Of a stretch of 48,030 nucleotides of DNA, positions 37,359 through 45,645 are shown piece after piece. Position numbers and translations under genes: made by a program. The DNA lies in the IMG/VR virus record IMGVR_UViG_3300035698_009141, positions 1 to 48,030 of that record. One strand, written 5' to 3'. Source of the stretch: a virus. Under the pieces are notes generated by a model. It ran no database searches and was not told the DNA's origin. It saw only the letters and a list, made by a program, of their open reading frames with translations. Positions within the stretch are counted from its first letter, which is position 1, and each line of letters opens with the position of its first letter.

Positions 37359-37577
37359 TCAATTAAATCCGTTTATAAACCTTTCCATTTCATGCCTTGT
37401 TGATAAGTGGTCGGCCATAAGCAGCGTCATTCCAAGGGTTATTCCACTGTGACCTTCTGTTTCTGGGTGTTTACCTAAATCTAAAGTCATTGAGGCATAT
37501 GCGCCTGTTAAATCTCCGTCATTCACATATTCCATTGCCCTGTCTTTGCACCATTGTACATGTTCTGATCTTGTCAT
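37359..37577 (-). CDS. Conserved phage protein, 72 aa
   Basis: EHVQWCKDRAMEYVNDGDLT, YASMTLDLGKHPETEGHSGI and LLMADHLSTRHEMERFINGFN form a common phage family; the ending F-I-x-G-F-N is the usual one. The same frame reopens after the TGA (LIDCGSPYPPWPPEAKRA... to 37263) but the family normally stops here. Confidence 0.85.
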   Translation of the reverse strand: MTRSEHVQWCKDRAMEYVNDGDLTGAYASMTLDLGKHPETEGHSGITLGMTLLMADHLSTRHEMERFINGFN

Positions 37578-37885
37578 TTTTTAACTCCTTTTTGGGTTTT
37601 AAAAATCTTATTTGAAAGCTCACCACTATCAATTTTTAAATGGCAGGATTTACAAAGACTAAATATCCCACTTAATACATCTTTTCCCCCAGCCCCGACG
37701 GTTGGATAATGGTGTGGTGCGATCTCGTTTCTATTAAGATATTTGCCACACCCAAGGCAATGCCTGTTGTCACGTTCCCAAGCTTCGGTAACAAGCTCCT
37801 TCCACGCTTTTGAATTTCTTGGTAGGTTACCATTGTCTGGTTTGAGACAGGGATGAAATTTAATATTTGGGATTCCAAGAATCAT
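37574..37885 (-). CDS. HNH-type endonuclease, 103 aa
   Basis: HCLGCGKYLNRNEIAPHHYP, AGGKDVLSGIFSLCKSCHLK: CxxC, HH and the closing CxxCH of an HNH fold. Short, without other domains. Overlaps the next gene by 4 bases. Either a small nicking enzyme or a DNA-processing helper. Confidence 0.82.
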   Translation of the reverse strand: MILGIPNIKFHPCLKPDNGNLPRNSKAWKELVTEAWERDNRHCLGCGKYLNRNEIAPHHYPTVGAGGKDVLSGIFSLCKSCHLKIDSGELSNKIFKTQKGVKK

Positions 37886-37888
37886 ATT

Positions 37889-38101
37889 TTATCCTTGCCT
37901 GCTATTCAATAAAATCAACACAAAAGAATAAATAACAGACATAAAAAATAATCCCCCACAAACATCAATAATCCAATAGAACTCAGGCTTGCGTGACATG
38001 ATCCCACTTATTTCTATAAAGAATTGAGAACCGAATAAAACCCCAGTTATTATAGTAAGGTTTCTTGCTATTGAATAGTCATATCTTTTTCTCATAGCCA
38101 T
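37889..38101 (-). CDS. Small membrane protein, 70 aa
   Basis: Two transmembrane segments (about residues 13-33 and 44-64) with a basic N-terminus (MAMRKRYDYS). Overlaps the upstream gene by 23 bases. Unknown role. Confidence 0.65.
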   Translation of the reverse strand: MAMRKRYDYSIARNLTIITGVLFGSQFFIEISGIMSRKPEFYWIIDVCGGLFFMSVIYSFVLILLNSRQG

Positions 38102-38309
38102 TTGTTCCTTTTGTATATTTTTTTATAGCATTTTTAATTTTTAAATCTTTGTTTTTGGTACAATCCAAATGAATATAAATTGTGTACGGGGGATCTGTTG
38201 AACACCCATTGCCATACAGTCTTAATTGCGGCCCTCCTATGACTTTATTACAAAAGACGCAGAACCTTTTTGCTCTTGGTTTTTTTATTACTTTGGCAGA
38301 TATTATCAT
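38079..38309 (-). CDS. Cys-knuckle hypothetical protein, 76 aa
   Basis: RFCVFCNKVIGGPQLRLYG ... IHLDCTKNK: one CxxC and a late HLDC in a treble-clef-like arrangement. Basic C-terminus. Function unknown. Confidence 0.65.
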   Translation of the reverse strand: MIISAKVIKKPRAKRFCVFCNKVIGGPQLRLYGNGCSTDPPYTIYIHLDCTKNKDLKIKNAIKKYTKGTNGYEKKI

Positions 38310-38318
38310 GGGTTCCTT

Positions 38319-38567
38319 TTATTCTTTTAATTCTTCTTCCCATGCGCATCCCTCCCATCCACCTCGGCCCTTGGCATTCATCGTGCCTTTTTCAAGCCGG
38401 TCAAGAATAGTGCTGCTACCACTTCCCAACCTTACGCATTCAAACCCCGTTGAAGTCATAACAATAAAAGCACAGCATTCTTCACCTTGTCCAACCTTGC
38501 AGATATCCCTGGCTTCATTCGCTGATAGTCTCACTTCTGTCGTCCAGTCACCTATAATTTTTCTCAT
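38319..38567 (-). CDS. Conserved small phage protein, 82 aa
   Basis: VRLSANEARDICKVGQGEEC and CAFIVMTSTGFECVRLGSG define a small phage family (A-R-x-I-C-K-x-G-Q-G...C) of unknown function. The leader carries AAAAAGGATAC. Directly downstream of the IS left-end-like remnant. Confidence 0.72.
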   Translation of the reverse strand: MRKIIGDWTTEVRLSANEARDICKVGQGEECCAFIVMTSTGFECVRLGSGSSTILDRLEKGTMNAKGRGGWEGCAWEEELKE

Positions 38568-38579
38568 TTTTAAGTATCC

Positions 38580-38619
38580 TTTTTAAATTATTTCTGCGTT
38601 TTTAACAGCACGCTATAAT
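38580..38619 (-). mobile_element. Remnant resembling the IS605-type left end
   Basis: Shares TTTTTAAATTATTTC (15 of 15, 38580-38594) and AGC(A/G)CGCTATAAT (38607-38619) with the left end of the IS at 18170-18238, in the same order and orientation, with 29 internal bases missing. Could be a miniature or abandoned end. No coding sequence is attached. Confidence 0.6.
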
Positions 38620-38634
38620 CCTCAACGCTTTTTA

Positions 38635-38985
38635 TTACCGAATATTAATCTCGGCCTTAGCAATGGAAATTAATGATCTGTAGCCTTCAATCTGGCTGTG
38701 AATCCGATTGACATTCTCTCTTGCACTCCTAAGAATACCATCTGCTATCTTATATGAAAGCCTTATTTTGGCTGTTTCCCCGGCTGCGAGTGCTGGGATA
38801 ACGGTTACTTTACTATCGGCTGCTAATAGCCTTAAATAAGCCTTTGCTTTTGATTCACGGTAAAGACATTCTTTCTCTGCCACGTCTCTCGTTAATCCTG
38901 TAATCTTGCTTGTTTCTGTCTCAAGTTCTTGTAATTTTGCGACGTAACCTTTTTTGAGAGTTAATATATCTTGGTATTCTTTCAT
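38635..38985 (-). CDS. Coiled-coil phage protein, 116 aa
   Basis: KEYQDILTLKKGYVAKLQEL... ESKAKAYLRLLAADSKVTVI, then SARENVNRIHSQIEGYRSLI: long helices as in phage proteins encoded beside recombination genes. AAGAATACCAAGA-type start context; the gene follows 38986 without a gap. Function unknown. Confidence 0.7.
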   Translation of the reverse strand: MKEYQDILTLKKGYVAKLQELETETSKITGLTRDVAEKECLYRESKAKAYLRLLAADSKVTVIPALAAGETAKIRLSYKIADGILRSARENVNRIHSQIEGYRSLISIAKAEINIR

Positions 38986-39246
38986 CTAAGCACCCTCAAC
39001 AAAATAATCATGCTCAAGTTTATGGCTGGACAATATTTCTTTTCCGGCTATCAAATATTGAATCGCTCTAAGCCGGGGATAATCTTTTTTAAAGCTCCGT
39101 GACATTTTGTTGAATTCTTTCAGCTTCATCTTGTCTCTGAGTGTTCCGATTTCTACAGGATGGTTTTTTATAATCCTGTCAATTTTGATGGTTACTTTCT
39201 TGCCTGGTACGATGAAATAGATGAAACTCTTTTTGTTTTTGTTCAT
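38986..39246 (-). CDS. Basic hypothetical protein, 86 aa
   Basis: MNKNKKSFIYFIVPGKKVTI..., beta-rich N-terminus then RDKMKLKEFNKMSRSFKKDY. Part of the leftward recombination block. Not recognised. Confidence 0.65.
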   Translation of the reverse strand: MNKNKKSFIYFIVPGKKVTIKIDRIIKNHPVEIGTLRDKMKLKEFNKMSRSFKKDYPRLRAIQYLIAGKEILSSHKLEHDYFVEGA

Positions 39247-39268
39247 TTTGGGCCTCCCGGTTATGCCA

Positions 39269-39712
39269 TTAGGTTAAATTATTTTTAATGACTGCATCTG
39301 TATATTTTTTAAGGCGCTCATGAGACAATTCATTTTCTCCACTTAATTTAAAAGTAAAAGCATCCTTGCCAATATTTTGATGAAATTCAACACATAAAAC
39401 TTGACCCGTTTCCTTTCCGAGCCTTGCTGATCCTATAAACCTTATTCGTTCACTGGACATCAGAGCCCGCCATCTTCTTGCATCTTGTTTAAGGTTATTA
39501 GAACAGCTATGCGAACCATCGAAACCATGCTTCCATACAAAACCACAAGTAGGGCATTCGTGAAGCTCATACGAACAGGCACTCGCCTTTAAAAGGCTAC
39601 ACATGTCCCAATTGTCATTTCTCCGATATGCGAAAGAAATCTTTGATATATGAAGCAATTTGTATCCCATAAATTTACAATATTTTTTTATTTGTTCATC
39701 GGTCACTTTCAT
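39269..39712 (-). CDS. Zinc-ribbon hypothetical protein, 147 aa
   Basis: HECPTCGFVWKHGFDGSHSC gives CxxC and a later HSC; then DARRWRALMSSERIRFIGSA, a motif known from phage proteins of unknown role. AAAGGAGACACC precedes. Complete. Confidence 0.72.
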   Translation of the reverse strand: MKVTDEQIKKYCKFMGYKLLHISKISFAYRRNDNWDMCSLLKASACSYELHECPTCGFVWKHGFDGSHSCSNNLKQDARRWRALMSSERIRFIGSARLGKETGQVLCVEFHQNIGKDAFTFKLSGENELSHERLKKYTDAVIKNNLT

Positions 39713-39740
39713 GGTGTCTCCTTTGGTTGTTTAATTTGTT

Positions 39741-40460
39741 TCAAATATTTGTTCCTTCCTTGTCAAATGAAAAAGTTGGTTTACCTGTTAATTCCTTTAT
39801 TTCTCTTATAGCAGTCTTCCTACAAATATTGTTTGCAGATAAATGTATTAAATATATTTCTTTTACCGCTGATAAATCGTTTGCCTTGAAAAACTCTTTT
39901 ACATTTTCTAAAGAAAAGTGGGATCGCATAATTCTGCTTTTTATAAATGCTGGGGTAACACCAGATTTAATGCTTTCATCAAGGATTTTTTTGGAGTAAT
40001 TTGCTTCGATTGCAAAAATATCAACATCTTTAAATCGGAATTTGCAGTAGGCTGTGTCAACTATATACACCAATTTACCACCCGTTTCGCTTTCAATGAT
40101 AAAGCCAACATTTGGGACATCATGTTCTAATGGGAATGGTAAAATCTTCAATGTGCCGATCTTAAACAATTTCATAGGTTCCATTTCGTGGACCCTATGA
40201 CCCGATACTTTTAATTTATTAATTGTATCGGGCAGTAGGTAACAATCCATTCCCATTGATAAAGCCTTTGGAATACCAGCACAATGATCAAGGTGACGAT
40301 GACTAGACATGGCCCCATCTATTTTATTCATGGTAAAATTTAAAGCGACTTGTGCCTTTTTGAACGACACGCCAAAGTCAATAATTATCGTTGTTTTACC
40401 ATCTGAGCAGGTATATAAATTCCCCTTGCTTGACGAATAATATGATTTAAAGTTTAGCAT
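39741..40460 (-). CDS. MBL-fold metallo-hydrolase, probable phage nuclease
   Basis: 239 residues. MSSHRHLDHCAG carries a HxHLDH-like metal motif (S-H-R-H-L-D-H), with later His in LEHDVPNVGF and VDTAYC, and HLSANN near the end. MBL-fold proteins often accompany RecT in phages and are thought to supply exonuclease activity (inference). The ATG at 40460 lies 14 bases inside the end of the HNH gene and has only a weak ribosome site, so translation is probably coupled. Confidence 0.85.
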   Translation of the reverse strand: MLNFKSYYSSSKGNLYTCSDGKTTIIIDFGVSFKKAQVALNFTMNKIDGAMSSHRHLDHCAGIPKALSMGMDCYLLPDTINKLKVSGHRVHEMEPMKLFKIGTLKILPFPLEHDVPNVGFIIESETGGKLVYIVDTAYCKFRFKDVDIFAIEANYSKKILDESIKSGVTPAFIKSRIMRSHFSLENVKEFFKANDLSAVKEIYLIHLSANNICRKTAIREIKELTGKPTFSFDKEGTNI

Positions 40461-41076
40461 ATTTCTTATGAGTAAGTGCTTGTTCGACACTCAATCCTTT
40501 ACTGAACCTATTGCATAACGTTCCTACAGATATACCGATTTCCTTTGACCATTGCCGCATGGTCATTGTTTTCCCGTTAAAAGTAAGCCTTTTGGTAACG
40601 GTAGTGTTCCTTTTTTGAGCGTCCATTGTAATCCAGGTACAATTTGACGGCTCATAATTCCCGTTTACATTAACCCTTTCTATGGTAAGATTTTTTTGAT
40701 ATCCGTTATTAATTGCCCATTTATAAAAAACCTCAACATCAAACCACTCTTTACAAATAGCTATTCCACGACCACCATAGTTTTTATAAAAATCATTATT
40801 GATATTTAAACAACGGCCCTTCATACCAATATGGATACTATAAATTCTTGATTTAGAAAGACCATGTTTAGTATTGACTTCCGCTGATACCTGTCGATTA
40901 TAGCAGCCACAACTAACTGTACTCCCATCCCTTAATAAATCTAATCTAACTGGCTTACAGACACCGCAATCACATACGCAATCAAAATATCTATGTTTGT
41001 TTCTTCTGGAAGTCTCTTCGACAATAGTTAATCGGCCATACTTTTTACCGGGTGCTGTTTCGGATGGTTTTAACAT
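40447..41076 (-). CDS. HNH/AP2-type homing endonuclease
   Basis: 209 residues. N-terminal domain with CDCG and SCGC (GKKYGRLTIVEET...), then the nuclease core YKNYGGRGIAICKEWFD, FYKWAINNGY, LTIERVNVNGNYEPSNCTW (the conserved N-x-x-P-x-N-C-x-W box), and a C-terminal helix-turn-helix (RQWSKEIGISVGTLCNR). AAAGGATCTTATT precedes the ATG at 41076. It separates recT from the MBL gene, which are usually neighbours, suggesting insertion. Confidence 0.9.
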   Translation of the reverse strand: MLKPSETAPGKKYGRLTIVEETSRRNKHRYFDCVCDCGVCKPVRLDLLRDGSTVSCGCYNRQVSAEVNTKHGLSKSRIYSIHIGMKGRCLNINNDFYKNYGGRGIAICKEWFDVEVFYKWAINNGYQKNLTIERVNVNGNYEPSNCTWITMDAQKRNTTVTKRLTFNGKTMTMRQWSKEIGISVGTLCNRFSKGLSVEQALTHKKYAKL

Positions 41077-41200
41077 AATAAGATCCTTTGACTTATTCCT
41101 TATTTGAAGTGTGTGGAGGGGCAAGTAAGGATGCTTGCTTTTCAACCGCTAAGTCTATCCACACAACAACGGTATACCTTTTAAAGTAAGATAGCAAGCT

Positions 41201-42151
41201 TTAAAACCCCGGATCAGCATTGGCTTTTTCTTCTGCCAAGGCCGCTTCCTGCTCTTCTGCCTCAATCTCCGCTTTGTCTTCATCTGACATTTCCCCTGAA
41301 TCTATTGGTTTATCAACAGAAGGAATATCAATAACCTGTTCATTAGCATTTTGACTGATCTCTTCCTGTGGAGACTCCTCAATCATTTCATACTCTTGTT
41401 TTTCAACAATTACGAAAGAAGCGTTGATCTTTTTAGGATCAAGCCGGATATGTTCAGTTGTCCTGTGAACAAGGGTTTTCAATCTCATTTTATCTTGATG
41501 TTTATCCCAAAACGTCTTTGACTGAGCATAAGATTTTGAAACCAAAAACTCTTTTTCTGATACCAGGACAAGAACATTTTTGGCAGCATCTGTGTATTCA
41601 ATATATCCAAAACCGCCAACGACTTTCCCTCGGTCAAAAGGCTCCATTATTTCAAATTCATAGGAATCAAGTTTTTGACCCTTGCCTTTTTTGATTACAA
41701 CGAACTTGTCTGTCGAATAAACAAGCTCATAGATGACGTTCTCAGGTTCTTCAGTCGCCATATTCCTGCGGTAAAAGTCGTTTCCTTCATACCCGATCCG
41801 TAAATCAATGTCATAAACTTTCTTTTTCCCGTTAAAATACGGAATTACAGACATATGGTTCGGAATTAAGGCATCAAGCCCAAGTTCAACCCTGTGGATT
41901 GCATCAATGGCAAGCTTTTCCATGTTTACGTTCTTCCACTCGTAGGGTGCCACTTTTCGGTTATCTTTCACCCTCTTCGCTTCAAGGTCTTTCAAGCTGA
42001 TATCGACTTTGATAAAAAGATGTTGGGCAAGCTTTTTCTGGTACGGCGAAAGTTCTAACCCGCCTATCGTGCTTTGGAATTCACCTATTACAGCGTTTGT
42101 GAATCTTTCTGACATTGTTCTTGTGTCTGTCTTTTGTATTGATTTAGTCAA
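41201..42151 (-). CDS. recT: RecT-family single-strand annealing protein
   Basis: 316 residues. LSPYQKKLAQHLFIKVDISL, ALIPNHMSVIPYFNGKKKVY, DIDLRIGYEGNDFYRR and EYTDAAKNVLVLVSEKEF correspond to the RecT core. The C-terminal 60 residues are an acidic tail. A TTG start (42151) with AAGGAGAATTAAA ahead fits best; an ATG 12 codons later is the alternative. It anneals complementary single strands in phage recombination, next to its likely nuclease partners. Confidence 0.88.
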   Translation of the reverse strand: MTKSIQKTDTRTMSERFTNAVIGEFQSTIGGLELSPYQKKLAQHLFIKVDISLKDLEAKRVKDNRKVAPYEWKNVNMEKLAIDAIHRVELGLDALIPNHMSVIPYFNGKKKVYDIDLRIGYEGNDFYRRNMATEEPENVIYELVYSTDKFVVIKKGKGQKLDSYEFEIMEPFDRGKVVGGFGYIEYTDAAKNVLVLVSEKEFLVSKSYAQSKTFWDKHQDKMRLKTLVHRTTEHIRLDPKKINASFVIVEKQEYEMIEESPQEEISQNANEQVIDIPSVDKPIDSGEMSDEDKAEIEAEEQEAALAEEKANADPGF

Positions 42152-42152
42152 T

Positions 42153-44120
42153 TTAATTCTCCTTGGTATTGTTAATAGTTAGTTCCTTACAGGAAGGATC
42201 AGCAATAAGGTTAATAAGTTGTGATTCTGATTCTATTTCAGACGTTATGGATTCTTTGTTGTCTATAAAAATCACAGACCTAAAATTGTAATATTCAGAT
42301 AATGTGTCGATGATATCAACCCCCACTTTTATTCTTGCACCTGTGTTTAGCCCATGGTTAAATTTGACCCCACCATAGGTTACGTGACAGCATTCGGATA
42401 TCGCAGAATTTATCTGTTTTTCAAACAAGGTAAACCGGGCCAACTTAAACCGTGAATTAATCGGCCCCTCTATCATTCCAACCTTCGCCACAATAAATTT
42501 TTCAATCAAAAAAAGCTCAGATTCAAGACGTTCAAACTCGGCAGCAAGGGTTTCTTCCTGTCCTTCAAGTTCTAATATTCTGGCTCGGCAGGACTCGGCA
42601 GCTTTCCAGGAGGCATCAAGCTCACCGTAAACGTCAATTTTTGTTTGGGTTTCGGATATTTCCTGCTGTGTGGTTTCTTCCTGAACACTGGACCCGTTCT
42701 CAAGGGCTTTAATTTCCTGTTCAAGGACTGCTTTGGCTTTATCGAGTACGTCGGTATCAACTGTGTCCTTAATCTTATCAAGATCAGCGTTTTCGGCTTT
42801 CAGGTCGATATCAATCCCATCAATATCTTCTTGTAAAGTATCAATTGATACCCCTGCCGCTTTAATATCCTTATTCCGCTGCTCGATATTCCCGGCCATT
42901 TCTTTGCCCTTGGCGGTAATCTCCGTCAATTGGTCAGATTTTTTTAGGTTGAAATCTGCCAACCGTTCAGCCTTTAAGCGGTTAAATTTTTCTATAGCTG
43001 CTTCAATCTGATCTTCAGGTAAGGCTTGGCCACATGTTGGGCAGGTATCATCGGTTAGAGGTTGTTCATCCTTTAGCGGCTTTTTATTATTTTCTTCATG
43101 CCAATCTGCCCGGACTTTCTCAATCGCTTCCTCGGACACCTTGTTTCTCTTTTCGTTCTGAAGAATAATAGATTCCTGATCTTTTATTTTTCCGTTTAAA
43201 ACACGGCTGGTCGCTTCCAATTTTTCAATGGCTTCCAAAAAAGGTTTTTTCTGACCAGCTTGATTTTTAGCAGCATCATTTTGGGCCTGTTGGATTTTCC
43301 CAGTAGTCTCATTCAACTCAATTCTTTTGGTACTCAACACCTCATTCGATTGAATGACTCTGAGCTTCTCTTTTTTCTCTTTCATGATCTTTTCGAGCCT
43401 GGGTTTTTCTTTTTGATCAGGCTTTACAGATTTCTTGACAACTTCCTGATTTTCACTGACCCTGGCCGGGATTTGCTCAAGTTCTTTGTTGATTTTTGAT
43501 TTTCGGGCCTTGATCTTTTTTTTATGATCCTCGATAGAACAATCTCCCAGAATGGAAGAAAGATTTTTGAACTTTTTATCTGAAGCAATAACATCCCCGT
43601 CTGAAACATCCCCGCACATTCCAATAAGGATTTGGCGGCGGACTGTCCAATTAAGATTGTTAAACTCATTTGGATTTGTTACCAGTTTAAATGCAGAGAT
43701 GTCTATAATCTCTGCTATTTTGCTGTCATATTCCTTTTTTGGGATCGGCACTTCATCAATCCAATGGTCGGTCTGATTACCCGTGAATTCTTTACGAGCT
43801 TCACCCCTTTTTTTTGTCCATTTTTCATAAAATCTCTTTTTGAGAACGATAGGATTTCCATTGTATTCAAGGAATCCTTCAACCTCAGTTTCAAGCTTAT
43901 GAATTTCTTGACCAGCCTCATCGACTGGTTTAAGCTGAAAATCAGATTTGCCCTGACTATCTTTTCCAAACAGTAAGTATTGAACGCCATCGGCCAAGGT
44001 TGTCTTGCAAGATCCATTTTTTCCGGAAACACTAATGTTCTCCCCGTTAGGCTCAAGAATAAAATCTTTAATCCCCTTAAAATTTTGATACCGGATTTTG
44101 TTAATTGTTAATGTGTTCAT
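42153..44120 (-). CDS. SbcC/Rad50-like ATPase with zinc hook and altered P-loop
   Basis: 655 residues: N-terminal ATPase half, long coiled coils, central zinc hook CPTCGQ near residue 360, and C-terminal half with VIFIDNKESI. Probably handles DNA ends with the MBL nuclease and RecT. The Walker A reads GKNGSCKTT (33-41); relatives have Gly where Cys38 stands (GGC to TGC), a residue needed for phosphate binding. Two bases separate it from recT. It may be inactive, or the base may be wrong. Confidence 0.9.
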   Translation of the reverse strand: MNTLTINKIRYQNFKGIKDFILEPNGENISVSGKNGSCKTTLADGVQYLLFGKDSQGKSDFQLKPVDEAGQEIHKLETEVEGFLEYNGNPIVLKKRFYEKWTKKRGEARKEFTGNQTDHWIDEVPIPKKEYDSKIAEIIDISAFKLVTNPNEFNNLNWTVRRQILIGMCGDVSDGDVIASDKKFKNLSSILGDCSIEDHKKKIKARKSKINKELEQIPARVSENQEVVKKSVKPDQKEKPRLEKIMKEKKEKLRVIQSNEVLSTKRIELNETTGKIQQAQNDAAKNQAGQKKPFLEAIEKLEATSRVLNGKIKDQESIILQNEKRNKVSEEAIEKVRADWHEENNKKPLKDEQPLTDDTCPTCGQALPEDQIEAAIEKFNRLKAERLADFNLKKSDQLTEITAKGKEMAGNIEQRNKDIKAAGVSIDTLQEDIDGIDIDLKAENADLDKIKDTVDTDVLDKAKAVLEQEIKALENGSSVQEETTQQEISETQTKIDVYGELDASWKAAESCRARILELEGQEETLAAEFERLESELFLIEKFIVAKVGMIEGPINSRFKLARFTLFEKQINSAISECCHVTYGGVKFNHGLNTGARIKVGVDIIDTLSEYYNFRSVIFIDNKESITSEIESESQLINLIADPSCKELTINNTKEN

Positions 44121-44461
44121 GTGGTTTCCTTTTTAAGTATTTTTCCCATTTCTTTTTTCACGCTCAAAAATTTTTCAAATTCGATAAACGCCTGTTCGAT
44201 TTCTTTGTGGGTCAGGGTTAATGTCAAACCGCCAATATCAATAGGGTATCTTGGGGACATGTCCTTAACTTCACATTTTTCAGGATCGCCACCACAATCA
44301 ACAATTGGGCAAAAATCTTCTTCTTGATTTTGTGGCCATGAAGGATGAAGACACCAATATTTCCAATCTGGACCGAGTTGTGCCGGGTGGCATGATGGTG
44401 AACAATAGTGTTTGCATTTCGATCCCTTAACCCTGAATTGCCCGTCTAATAAAATTGGCAT
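44117..44461 (-). CDS. Cys-rich hypothetical protein, 114 aa
   Basis: KCKHYCSPSCHPAQLGPDWK, YWCLHPSWP, DFCPIVDCGG and EKCEVK: about eight Cys and several His, so a metal- or cluster-binding N-terminal half; the C-terminus is a charged helix. Overlaps the ATPase start by 4 bases. Function unknown. Confidence 0.7.
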   Translation of the reverse strand: MPILLDGQFRVKGSKCKHYCSPSCHPAQLGPDWKYWCLHPSWPQNQEEDFCPIVDCGGDPEKCEVKDMSPRYPIDIGGLTLTLTHKEIEQAFIEFEKFLSVKKEMGKILKKETT

Positions 44462-44471
44462 AGCCCCTCCC

Positions 44472-44666
44472 TTATATTTCGATTTCCTTAAAACCCTTTT
44501 TTAAAAGGGAGATTTTTCTATCTTTTTCATCAAGAACAAGCCTTACCAATTCAGCAGGAGGCGTACCCATTGGGCCGTGTTCTTCTAATGCTGATTGAGA
44601 CAAATCAAGTTCATCCACTACGGCATAAAGCATTTCCCGATATTTGTTGCATTTTTTACAGGTCAT
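44472..44666 (-). CDS. Hypothetical protein, 64 aa
   Basis: MTCKKCNKYREMLYAVVDEL..., a CxxC knuckle at the start and an acidic helical body. Start context GAGGCAACCA. Unknown function. Confidence 0.65.
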   Translation of the reverse strand: MTCKKCNKYREMLYAVVDELDLSQSALEEHGPMGTPPAELVRLVLDEKDRKISLLKKGFKEIEI

Positions 44667-44677
44667 TGGTTGCCTCT

Positions 44678-44953
44678 TTAATTACCCTGATAAGAATTAC
44701 CGCCAAGGCCATCAGAACCAGCCATCCGTAAACCTGAAGCATTACCCATTTTTAACCCGTCAACAATATCTTGGGCGTGGGCAGCGATATTCCAAATTTT
44801 ATAGGCCGGAAAAAGAAACTCTTTTACCAGTTCGCCATCTTTTTTAATTTCAACCAAAGCGTCTGCTTTAGGATCTGTTAGATAAGTGGCTATAAATTCG
44901 TATCCATCAGTGACATCTTTGAAGGCTTCCTTATCTTTTATTATATTTTTCAT
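44678..44953 (-). CDS. Hypothetical protein, 91 aa
   Basis: MKNIIKDKEAFKDVTDGYEF, YPAYKIWNIAAHAQDIVDGL-like middle (read FPAYKIWNIAAHAQDIVDG), then a Gly/Ser-rich tail (RMAGSDGLGGNSYQGN). AAGGAG precedes; an ATG one codon earlier is equally possible. Not recognised. Confidence 0.68.
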   Translation of the reverse strand: MKNIIKDKEAFKDVTDGYEFIATYLTDPKADALVEIKKDGELVKEFLFPAYKIWNIAAHAQDIVDGLKMGNASGLRMAGSDGLGGNSYQGN

Positions 44954-44955
44954 CA

Positions 44956-45120
44956 TTATCTCCTTAAAATACAAGTCAATCCCAAACTACTCACAGCAAA
45001 TAAACAAACCCCTGCCGTGCTTACGATTACCTGATTTCCAAACCCGTTGACCTCTGACCCGGTTATTTGCAGACCAGATACCCATAATAGGGCCAAGATT
45101 GCTATTAATGATTGTTTCAT
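44956..45120 (-). CDS. Small secreted or membrane protein, 54 aa
   Basis: MKQSLIAILALLWVSGLQIT opens with a signal-like hydrophobic segment; a second hydrophobic stretch (VIVSTAGVCLFAVSSLGLTC) follows. Its stop overlaps the next gene's start region (TAATGATG). Unknown role. Confidence 0.6.
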   Translation of the reverse strand: MKQSLIAILALLWVSGLQITGSEVNGFGNQVIVSTAGVCLFAVSSLGLTCILRR

Positions 45121-45160
45121 TTGGTATTTACCTTTTAATCAGTATTGCTTGGGTTTGTTT

Positions 45161-45622
45161 TTACCATCCGAATAACCCACCTAATAAGCCTCCACCATAG
45201 TATTCTTCTGTTTCTGGTTCACGCCCAAGTAAGGTTTTAATTTGGTTCTGGTGGAGTTTCCATGCCATAGCAACTTTTTCGTGCCTTTCAGAAACACATT
45301 TGTCATTGCAAATAAGTTTAGCACATTCATACGGTTTCACAGGATGTATATCACAAAGCCCATCACGATTAAAAAACACACAGGTTCCTTCTGGGTCGCC
45401 TGGATATTCTGACCCTGTTGTTTCACCCACAAGAGCAGGAGCAAGAACAAATATCGGATCGTCGCCTTCCCACCAATTTATGCCGAGGTATTGATCGAAA
45501 AATTCTTTTATGGTCAACCCCATGTGTTTGGCTGCAATTTCTGCTTCTCCGGGTAGAAACCATCCAGGGTTATAAGTGCAAGCTCCTTTGCATTGTTCAC
45601 ATGTACATTCAAATTTAGGCAT
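45161..45622 (-). CDS. YkgJ-like cysteine-cluster protein, 153 aa
   Basis: FECTCEQCKGACTYNPGWFL and GTCVFFNRDGLCDIHPVKPY, ECAKLICNDKC: the paired Cys clusters of YkgJ-type (Zn/Fe-binding) proteins, which also occur in phages. Ends in a Gly-rich GGGLLGGLFGW tail. AAGGAGAAACCC precedes. Function unknown. Confidence 0.82.
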   Translation of the reverse strand: MPKFECTCEQCKGACTYNPGWFLPGEAEIAAKHMGLTIKEFFDQYLGINWWEGDDPIFVLAPALVGETTGSEYPGDPEGTCVFFNRDGLCDIHPVKPYECAKLICNDKCVSERHEKVAMAWKLHQNQIKTLLGREPETEEYYGGGLLGGLFGW

Positions 45623-45645
45623 GGGTTTCTCCTTATTTCGGGGGT

